Shown here piece by piece: positions 47,307-53,001 of a stretch of DNA of 53,001 nucleotides. The stretch is from NCBI GenBank assembly GCA_036381835.1, contig DASVCA010000178.1:1-53001 (forward strand). Direction: 5' to 3'. How positions within the stretch are numbered: the first letter of the stretch is position 1; each line of letters starts with the position of its first letter. Below the pieces are notes generated by a model. That model did not search any database and was not told the DNA's origin. It saw only the letters and a program-made list of their open reading frames with translations. This DNA comes from DASULK01 sp036381835 (GTDB taxonomy: Bacteria > Actinomycetota > Actinomycetes > Mycobacteriales > Micromonosporaceae). A program made the translations under genes and the position numbers.

Positions 47307-49148
47307 TTGACCAAGCAGGTCCGTCAACTGGATCGGGTGGTCATCCGTTTTGCCGGTGATTCCGGCGACGGGATGCAGCTCACCGGTGATCGCTTCACCT
47401 CGGAGACCGCGCAGCTGGGCAACGACATCTCGACGCTGCCGAATTTCCCCGCGGAGATCCGGGCCCCCGCCGGCACCCTCCCCGGTGTCTCCAGCTTCCA
47501 GGTGCACTTCGCCGACTACGACATCCTCACCCCCGGGGACGCGCCCGACGTGCTGGTGGCGATGAACCCGGCGGCGCTCAAAGCCAACCTGGCGGATCTG
47601 CCGCGCGGCGCGGACATCATCATCAACACCGACGAGTTCACCAAGCGGAACCTGGCCCGGGTCGGTTACGCGGCCAACCCGTTGGAGGACGGATCACTCG
47701 ACGGATACTCCGTGCACCCGGTCGCCCTGACCTCGCTGACCGTCGCCGCGCTGTCCGGGCACGACATCTCCAAGAAGGACGCGGAGCGGGCGAAGAACAT
47801 GTTCGCGCTCGGCCTGCTGTCCTGGCTGTATTCGCGCCCGTACGAGTCGACGATCCGGTTCTTGGAGGAGAAGTTCGCCAAACGTCCACAGCTGGCGGCG
47901 GCGAACATCGCCGCCTTCCGGGCCGGGTGGAACTTCGGCGAGACGACCGAGGACTTCGCCGTCCGGTACGAGGTGAAGCCCGCGAAGATGCCGCCTGGCA
48001 CGTACCGGAACGTCACCGGTAACACGGCGCTGGCGCTCGGCCTGGTCGCCGCCGGGGTGCGGTCGAACCTACCGGTGTTCCTCGGCGCGTACCCGATCAC
48101 CCCGGCCTCGGACATCCTGCACGAGTTGAGCAAGCACAAGCGGTTCGGCGTCACCACGATGCAGGCCGAGGACGAGATCGCCGCCGTGGGTGCCGCCCTC
48201 GGTGCCTCGTACGGTGGCGCGCTGGGGGTGACCACCACCAGCGGGCCGGGTGTCGCGCTGAAGAGTGAGACGATCTCGCTCGCGGTGGCGCTGGAGCTGC
48301 CGCTGGTCGTCGTCGACGTGCAGCGGGCCGGCCCGTCGACCGGTATGCCGACCAAGACGGAGCAGGCGGACCTGAATCTGGCCCTGTTCGGCCGCCACGG
48401 CGAAGCGCCGGTCGCGGTGATCGCCCCCCGTTCCCCCGCGGACTGCTTCTACGCGGCGCTGGAGGCGGCCCGGATCGCGCTGACCTACCGGACGCCGGTG
48501 ATCCTGCTCTCCGACGGCTACCTGGCCAACGGATCCGAGCCCTGGTTGCTGCCCGACGTCGACGAGCTGCCCGACCTGCGGGTGGAGTTCGCCACCGCGC
48601 CCAACAGCGACGGACGGTTCCTGCCGTACCTACGCGACCCGGTCACGTTGGCTCGGCCCTGGGCGGTTCCCGGCACCCCCGGCTTGGAGCACCGGATCGG
48701 CGGGTTGGAGAAGGCCGACCGGACCGGCAACATCTCCTACGACCCCGACAACCACGATCTGATGGTGCGGACCCGGGCCGCCCGCATCGAGGGCATCAAG
48801 GTGCCCGACGTCGAGGTCGACGATCCGGACGACGACGCCCGGGTGCTGGTGGTCGGCTGGGGTTCGACCTACGGGCCGATCGGTGCGGCGGTGCGGTCCC
48901 TGCGCCAGCGCGGGCTGCCGGTGGCTCAGGCGCACCTGCGGCACCTGTCCCCGCTGCCCGCCAACCTCGGTGAGGTCCTGCGTTCCTACGCCCGGGTGGT
49001 CATCCCCGAGATGAACCTCGGCCAACTCGCTCAGGTCGTCCGGGCCCGTTATCTGATCGACGCCATCGGCTACAACCGGGTGCGCGGCCTGCCGTTCACC
49101 GCCGCCGAGCTGGAGAGCATGCTGGAAGAGGTCGTGAAGAATGCCTGA
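47307..49148 (+). CDS. korA: 2-oxoacid:ferredoxin oxidoreductase, alpha/gamma subunit
   Basis: A 613-aa fused gamma-alpha subunit: gamma domain (VVIRFAGDSGDGMQLTGDRFTSETAQLGNDISTLPNFPAEIRAPAGTLPGVSSFQVHF, to about 190) and alpha domain (GNTALALGLVAAGVRSNLPVFLGAYPITPASDILHELS...). It oxidises 2-oxoglutarate, probably to succinyl-CoA with reduced ferredoxin. TTG start at 47307 is preferred since AAGGGGAGG lies 6 bp upstream; the long frame runs to 47199. A TAGGCT box lies at about 47190, giving a leader of about 100 nt. The 249-bp gap upstream shows no gene. Confidence 0.94.
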   Translation: MTKQVRQLDRVVIRFAGDSGDGMQLTGDRFTSETAQLGNDISTLPNFPAEIRAPAGTLPGVSSFQVHFADYDILTPGDAPDVLVAMNPAALKANLADLPRGADIIINTDEFTKRNLARVGYAANPLEDGSLDGYSVHPVALTSLTVAALSGHDISKKDAERAKNMFALGLLSWLYSRPYESTIRFLEEKFAKRPQLAAANIAAFRAGWNFGETTEDFAVRYEVKPAKMPPGTYRNVTGNTALALGLVAAGVRSNLPVFLGAYPITPASDILHELSKHKRFGVTTMQAEDEIAAVGAALGASYGGALGVTTTSGPGVALKSETISLAVALELPLVVVDVQRAGPSTGMPTKTEQADLNLALFGRHGEAPVAVIAPRSPADCFYAALEAARIALTYRTPVILLSDGYLANGSEPWLLPDVDELPDLRVEFATAPNSDGRFLPYLRDPVTLARPWAVPGTPGLEHRIGGLEKADRTGNISYDPDNHDLMVRTRAARIEGIKVPDVEVDDPDDDARVLVVGWGSTYGPIGAAVRSLRQRGLPVAQAHLRHLSPLPANLGEVLRSYARVVIPEMNLGQLAQVVRARYLIDAIGYNRVRGLPFTAAELESMLEEVVKNA

Positions 49149-50175
49149 GCCCGTCGCCCTCACCCTCACCGCGAAGGACTTCAAGTCCGACCAGGAGGTG
49201 CGTTGGTGCCCCGGCTGCGGGGACTACGCCATCCTCGCCGCGGTTCAGGGCTTCCTCCCCGAGCTCGGCATCCCCCGCGAGCGGATCGTCTTCATCTCCG
49301 GCATCGGCTGCTCGTCCCGCTTCCCGTACTACCTGAACACCTACGGGATGCACTCCATCCACGGGCGCGCCCCGGCCATCGCCACGGGGCTGGCGGCGAC
49401 CCGGCCGGACCTGTCGGTGTGGGTGGTCACCGGGGACGGGGATGCGCTGTCCATCGGCGGCAACCATCTGATCCACGCGCTGCGCCGAAACGTCAATCTG
49501 AAGATTCTGCTGTTCAACAATCGGATCTACGGGCTGACCAAGGGCCAGTACTCGCCCACGTCGGAGCTCGGCAAGATCACCAAATCGACGCCGGCCGGAT
49601 CGGCGGACGCACCGTTCAACCCGATCTCGCTCGCGCTCGGCGCCGAGGCCACCTTCGTCGCCCGTACGATCGACTCGGATCGCAAGCACCTGCAGCAGGT
49701 GTTGCGGGCCGCCGCCGAACACCCCGGGTCGGCGTTCGTCGAGATCTACCAGAACTGCAACATCTTCAACGACGGCGCGTTCGACGCGCTCAAGGAGCCG
49801 GAGACCCGGGACGACTACCTGATCCGCCTCGAACACGGACAGCCGATCACCTTCGGCAGGGGCGGCGGGTACTGCGTGGTGCATCCGCCGGGCGGATTCG
49901 GCCTCGAGGTCCGCGAGACGGCCTCGGTGGCGGCGGAGGAGATCGTCGTGCACGACGAGACGGTCGCCGATCCGGCGTACGCGTTCGCGCTGTCCCGCCT
50001 GCCCGGCCCCGACCATCGCAACACCCCGGTCGGCGTGTTCCGTCGGGTGCGGCGCCCGACCTACGACGGGCTGGTGCGCCAGCAGATCGAGACGGCGCGA
50101 GCCGAGCACGACGGCACCCCGGAGGAGCAGCTGCGGCGGCTGCTCCACGCCGGGGACACCTGGACGATCCTCTAG
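49141..50175 (+). CDS. korB: 2-oxoacid:ferredoxin oxidoreductase, beta subunit
   Basis: A 344-aa thiamine diphosphate subunit: Fe-S cysteines in VRWCPGCGDYAIL, GIGCSS and QNCNIFND, and the TPP site VTGDGDALSIGGNHLIHALRRNVNLKILLFNN. It pairs with KorA, and the two overlap by 8 bp (coupled). This enzyme replaces or supports 2-oxoglutarate dehydrogenase in actinobacteria. The stop is 3 bp from the convergent channel gene. Confidence 0.95.
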   Translation: MPEPVALTLTAKDFKSDQEVRWCPGCGDYAILAAVQGFLPELGIPRERIVFISGIGCSSRFPYYLNTYGMHSIHGRAPAIATGLAATRPDLSVWVVTGDGDALSIGGNHLIHALRRNVNLKILLFNNRIYGLTKGQYSPTSELGKITKSTPAGSADAPFNPISLALGAEATFVARTIDSDRKHLQQVLRAAAEHPGSAFVEIYQNCNIFNDGAFDALKEPETRDDYLIRLEHGQPITFGRGGGYCVVHPPGGFGLEVRETASVAAEEIVVHDETVADPAYAFALSRLPGPDHRNTPVGVFRRVRRPTYDGLVRQQIETARAEHDGTPEEQLRRLLHAGDTWTIL

Positions 50176-50178
50176 CGG

Positions 50179-51195
50179 CTAGAAGATCTTCGCACCGTCC
50201 TGCGCCCGCTCGTCGCGGATGTAGACCAGCAGGTCGCCGGTTTCCACGCTCGTCCCGGCCGCTTCGGTGAGCGACACCACCTTGCCTCGGCGGACCAGCG
50301 CGATGACCAACGGGTCCAGCTGTCGCGGGGAGCGGCCGACCTCGTCGCGGTTGGCCGATCGCACGGCCAGGGCCATGCCCTCGCCGGGACGCAGCAGGTC
50401 CTCGACGACCTCGATGATCGGGGGTGCGGTGGTCGAGAAGCCCAGCAACCGGCCGGCGGTCGCCGCGGAGACCACGACGTGATGGGCACCGCTCTGCTTG
50501 AGCAGGGGCGCGTTCTCCGCCTCCCGCACCGCGGTGATGATTCGGACTCGGCCGGCGGTCATCTGTCGGACGGTCAGGGTGATCAAGACTGAGGTGTCGT
50601 CGGTGTCGACGGCGATGATCACGGTCTTGGCGGTTCGTACGCCGGCTTCTTCGAGCACCTCGGACCGGGTGGCGGAGCCCTCGACGGCGACCAGCCCGGC
50701 CGAGGTGGCCTGCCGCAATGCCGCGATGTTCCGCTCGACCACCACGATCCGGTCCTTGTCGAACCCGGTCTCGAGCAGGGCGGAGATGGCGCTGCGTCCC
50801 TTGGTGCCGTACCCGCAGACGATCACATGGTCCTTCACGTTACTCCTCCACCGGGTCAACCGCCGAGTGGTCCGGTACTGCTCGGTCAGCACTTCGAGCG
50901 TGGTGCCGACCAGGATGGCCAGGAACAACACCCGGGCAGGGGTGACCACCAGCACGTTGATCAGGCGAGCGGAATCCGACATCGGCGTGATGTCGCCGTA
51001 CCCGGTCGTGGAGAGCGTGACCACCGCGTAGTAGAAGGCGTCCACCAGGCTGATGCCGTCCTCGTTGACATCGCGGTATCCGTCTTCCTCGACGTAGACC
51101 AGCAGCGCGACGAAGACCACGAGCAGCAACGCGGCGACGAGCCGCGCGCTCAACGCCTGCAACGGGCCTCGGCGCACGGCCGGAAAGTGGATCAC
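50179..51195 (-). CDS. Potassium channel with TrkA-N regulatory domains
   Basis: A 338-aa protein: two membrane helices around an ion-selectivity pore (YYAVVTLSTTGYGDITP, TTGYGD filter), then a cytoplasmic RCK domain (VKDHVIVCGYGTKGRSAISALLETG, Rossmann GxGxxG) and a TrkA-C region (VSLTEAAGTSVETGDLLVYIRDE). The GTG at 51195 with GGAGAAGG upstream is chosen: the frame runs on to 51810, but from there on it is chimeric with IS and relic DNA. Gated by NAD or ions is typical of the family. Confidence 0.93.
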   Translation of the reverse strand: MIHFPAVRRGPLQALSARLVAALLLVVFVALLVYVEEDGYRDVNEDGISLVDAFYYAVVTLSTTGYGDITPMSDSARLINVLVVTPARVLFLAILVGTTLEVLTEQYRTTRRLTRWRSNVKDHVIVCGYGTKGRSAISALLETGFDKDRIVVVERNIAALRQATSAGLVAVEGSATRSEVLEEAGVRTAKTVIIAVDTDDTSVLITLTVRQMTAGRVRIITAVREAENAPLLKQSGAHHVVVSAATAGRLLGFSTTAPPIIEVVEDLLRPGEGMALAVRSANRDEVGRSPRQLDPLVIALVRRGKVVSLTEAAGTSVETGDLLVYIRDERAQDGAKIF

Positions 51196-51285
51196 GGGAC
51201 CTTCTCCGGTGTCGGCGGCACGTGCACAACATAGTCCGGTGGTAATCGGCGGTGCCGCCGGTACCCGCGACAACGCCGACAGGTC

Positions 51286-51462
51286 TTGCTTTCCCTGGAC
51301 GCGGTGCTCAAGTACGACATCGATACGGTCCACTTCGACGACTACTTCTACCCGTACCCGAGCGGCAGCCACCCGGTGCCGGACGACGAGACCTTCGCGA
51401 AGTACAACCGCGGGTTCACCGACAAGGCGGACTGGCGGCGCGACAACGTCAACCTGCTGAAT
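51286..51462 (+). pseudogene. Fragment of a family-10-like glycosyl hydrolase (YngK/GHL10)
   Basis: Positions 51286-51462 encode LSLDAVLKYDIDTVHFDDYF, then YPYPSGSHPVPDDETFAKYNRGFTDKADWRRDNVNLL, close to the (beta/alpha)8 segment of bacterial GHL10 glycosidases with the catalytic-site VHFDDYF. Both ends are cut: the 5' side joins the potassium-channel leader and the 3' side joins tnpA DNA at about 51461. It is a leftover of a gene of about 1.2 kb. Confidence 0.7.
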
Positions 51463-51837
51463 TGGTGCAGCACGGTCAACGGTGCTCCGCCGATGGACCC
51501 GGCGAAGTACGAGCCTGACCACAGCCGGTTGGCGCGCCAGTAGTGGCGTACCAGGTCGGGGAACTCCTGGCGGAGCCTGCGGGAGGAAACGCCCTTGAGA
51601 CTGTTGACCAGTTTCGACAACGCCACCTTTCGGTGGGAGGTTGACCAGCAGGTGGACGTGGTTGGCCTCGCCGTTGAACTCGACCGGTTCGCACTCGAAG
51701 TCGTTGCACACGGCCCGCATGATCTCCTCCATCCGCGCTAGGTGCCGGTCGCTGAACACCGGGTGCCGGTACTTCGTCACGAAGACCAAATGGGCGTGGA
51801 GGATGAACACACAGTGTCTACCAGTGCGTACATCGTC
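51463..51837 (-). pseudogene. tnpA: IS200-type TnpA (Y1 HUH transposase), frameshifted and truncated
   Basis: In two frames: VRTGRHCVFILHAHLVFVTK followed by YRHPVFSDRHLARMEEIMRAV, and HUH motif NHVHLLV, then, after an extra A in the run at 51628-51630, VALSKLVNSLKGVSSRRLRQEFPDLVRHYWRANRLWSGSYFAGSIGGAPLTVL. The start region has GTA/TAG where ATG/GTG is expected. The 3' end stops before the YIEQQ segment that holds the catalytic Tyr, which is replaced by glycosidase-relic DNA. It cannot be active. Confidence 0.85.
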
Positions 51838-51859
51838 CTAGTCAGTCATAAACCAATGC

Positions 51860-51865
51860 TAGACT
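51860..51865 (+). promoter_or_regulatory. Putative -10 box of tnpB (leaderless)
   Basis: TAGACT, 7 bp before the GTG at 51873; no RBS. Confidence 0.5.
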
Positions 51866-51872
51866 CTCCACT

Positions 51873-53001
51873 GTGCAGCTTCGGTACAACTACCGCGTCT
51901 ATCCGACACCGGACCAGCAACAGTCGCTGGCGCGGGCGTTCGGGTGCGCGCGGGTGGTGTTCAACGACGGGCTGCGCGCACGCCGGCAGGCCCGGGAGAA
52001 CGGCGAGCCGTACATCTCCGACGGAGAGCTGTCGAAGCGGGTCATCACCGAGGCCAAGCGGACTCCCGAGCGGGCGTGGCTGGGTGAGGTGTCGGCCGTG
52101 GTGCTCCAGCAGGCCCTAGCCGACCTGAACGCGGCGTACCGCAACTTCTTCACCTCGCTGACGGGCAAGCGCAAGGGCCGGCGGGTGGCCCCGCCACGGT
52201 TCCGGTCCCGCAAGGACAACCGGCAGGCCATCCGCTTCACCAGGAACGCGCGGTTCGCGGTGCTGCCCGACGGCCGGCTCAGGTTGCCGAAGATCGGCGA
52301 CGTGCAGGTGCGCTGGTCGCGTGCTCTGCCGGCCGAACCGTCGTCCGTGACGATCATCCGCGACAGCGCGGGCCGGTACTTCGCCTCGTTCGTCGTGCAG
52401 ACCACGGACGAGCCGCTACCCGCCGCCGACGCCGAGGCGGGTATCGACCTGGGGCTGACCCACTTCGCCGTCCTGTCCGACGGCACCAAGGTCACCGCCC
52501 CGCAGTTCCTCAGGCGGGCGGCCCGGAAGCTACGCAAGCTGCAGAAGACCCTGTCGCGCAAGCGGCCCGGCAGCAACAACCGCAAGAAGGCCGTCATCGC
52601 GGTCGCCAAGGCGCACGCCCGGGTGGCCGACACGCGGCGGGACTGGCAGCACAAGCTCTCGACACGGATCATCCGCGACAACCAAGCGGTGTACGTCGAG
52701 GACCTGTGCGTGACCGGCCTCGCCCGCACAAGGCTGGCGAAATCGGTACACGACGCCGGCTGGGCCCGGTTCGTGCACATGTTGGAATACAAGGCCGCAC
52801 GCTACGGGCGCACCTTCGCCAAGATCGACCGCTTCGCGCCCACGTCACAGACCTGCTCGGCGTGCGGCCGGGTCGACGGACCCAAACCGCTGTCCGTCCG
52901 GTCATGGACCTGCCCCTGCGGCGCCGTCCACGACCGGGACGTGAACGCGGCCGTCAACATCCTCGCCCAAGGACGCTGGGAGAGGCTAAACGCCTGTGGA
53001 G
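51873..53001 (+). CDS. tnpB: TnpB (IS605 OrfB) RNA-guided nuclease, partial at window end
   Basis: 376 codons without a stop. N-terminal WED/REC part: VQLRYNYRVYPTPDQQQSLARAFGCARVVFN, then LGEVSAVVLQQALADLNAAYRNFF. RuvC-I Asp in GIDLGLTHFAVLSDG (D192), RuvC-II Glu in VYVEDLCVTGLAR (E276), zinc ribbon CSAC...CPCG (329-350) and RuvC-III Asp in HDRDVNAAVNIL (D354/D356). All catalytic positions look intact. TnpB is a guide-RNA-directed DNA nuclease that keeps IS200/IS605 elements in place. The last residues RWERLNACG are near the usual C-terminus. Confidence 0.92.
   Translation, partial: MQLRYNYRVYPTPDQQQSLARAFGCARVVFNDGLRARRQARENGEPYISDGELSKRVITEAKRTPERAWLGEVSAVVLQQALADLNAAYRNFFTSLTGKRKGRRVAPPRFRSRKDNRQAIRFTRNARFAVLPDGRLRLPKIGDVQVRWSRALPAEPSSVTIIRDSAGRYFASFVVQTTDEPLPAADAEAGIDLGLTHFAVLSDGTKVTAPQFLRRAARKLRKLQKTLSRKRPGSNNRKKAVIAVAKAHARVADTRRDWQHKLSTRIIRDNQAVYVEDLCVTGLARTRLAKSVHDAGWARFVHMLEYKAARYGRTFAKIDRFAPTSQTCSACGRVDGPKPLSVRSWTCPCGAVHDRDVNAAVNILAQGRWERLNACG

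Larger units (their letters stand above)
51463..53001 (+). mobile_element. IS200/IS605-type element (tnpA dead, tnpB intact as seen)
   Basis: Divergent tnpA (minus) and tnpB (plus) with 35 bp between them, the IS605-like layout. The tnpA-side end is gone: no LE hairpin is visible where tnpA meets the glycosidase fragment. The tnpB-side end and omegaRNA region lie beyond the window. Only TnpB could now be working. Confidence 0.85.

Noticed and set aside
50179..51810. A 543-codon frame fusing a TnpA-like N-terminus to the potassium channel
   Set aside because: It is an accidental open frame over the IS and relic DNA; the channel begins at GTG 51195 with an RBS.
1..53001. CRISPR array, prophage, biosynthetic gene cluster, conjugative genes
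   Set aside because: No repeat-spacer pattern, no phage structural or NRPS/PKS genes, no integrase or att site seen. The window is core chromosome apart from the IS605 element at its end.

Overview
This is a GC-rich window of ordinary actinobacterial chromosome. Gene content and order point to the Micromonosporaceae (Micromonospora/Salinispora/Plantactinospora-like): GTG and TTG starts are frequent, starts preceded at 6-8 bp by TANNNT boxes are common, and several loci match those of Streptomyces and Mycobacterium. I read 58 protein-coding genes (two cut by the window edges), one tRNA-Ala, two decayed gene relics, one damaged IS200/IS605-type element, and a set of regulatory sites.

Layout. 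1-8.6 kb: a housekeeping block on the minus strand (rsmI, metG, tatD, rsmA, ispE, ABC-F ATPase) and a divergent protein O-mannosyltransferase. 8.6-11.5 kb: a stand-alone sulfide:quinone oxidoreductase with a CsoR/CstR-like operator, a long palindromic repeat, an ArsR-SRPBCC pair with its operator, and tRNA-Ala(CGC). 11.5-15.5 kb: glpR, a GNAT gene, glp (a MoeA/gephyrin-like protein with altered active-site motifs) and galU, matching the corynebacterial Glp-GlpR cell-division locus. 15.5-22.8 kb: a GAF/GGDEF diguanylate cyclase, 5-formyl-THF cyclo-ligase, an FmdB zinc-ribbon gene behind a CIRCE-like element, a CpaB/SAF-like protein, small conserved proteins, a Fur regulator, a RecB-like nuclease and MarC. 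22.8-27.6 kb: a PHP phosphoesterase, a SigE-family ECF sigma factor with a membrane partner, a PH-domain protein with a 52-aa membrane protein, and a TrmH methyltransferase.

27.6-32.9 kb holds three enzymes that match the ethylmalonyl-CoA (EMC) pathway: MaoC-type mesaconyl-CoA hydratase, methylsuccinyl-CoA dehydrogenase and beta-methylmalyl-CoA lyase. They are separated by unrelated genes (thioredoxin behind a SigR-type promoter, a decayed radical-SAM gene, a CoA-binding protein, DUF4190). Each of the three has a GTTAC-N6-GTAAC-like palindrome upstream, which suggests an undescribed shared regulator. 32.9-41.9 kb: EamA transporter, PPOX-fold protein, PRC-barrel/MgtE-N/CBS protein, DUF1003 protein, Mrp ATPase, TatB, HtrA, an O-methyltransferase with an apparent ATC start, and leucyl aminopeptidase. 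This resembles the M. tuberculosis sigE-htrA-tatB...mrp region, but sigE and rseA are absent.

41.9-51.2 kb: DUF3117, a PaaX-like regulator with an enoyl-CoA hydratase, 3-methyladenine glycosylase I, SRPBCC, DivIVA-like and FolP2-like genes, 2-oxoacid:ferredoxin oxidoreductase korAB and a TrkA-N potassium channel. 51.2-53 kb: a glycosidase gene fragment abuts an IS200/IS605 element whose tnpA is dead (frameshift and lost catalytic-Tyr end) while tnpB keeps its RuvC residues and runs off the window.
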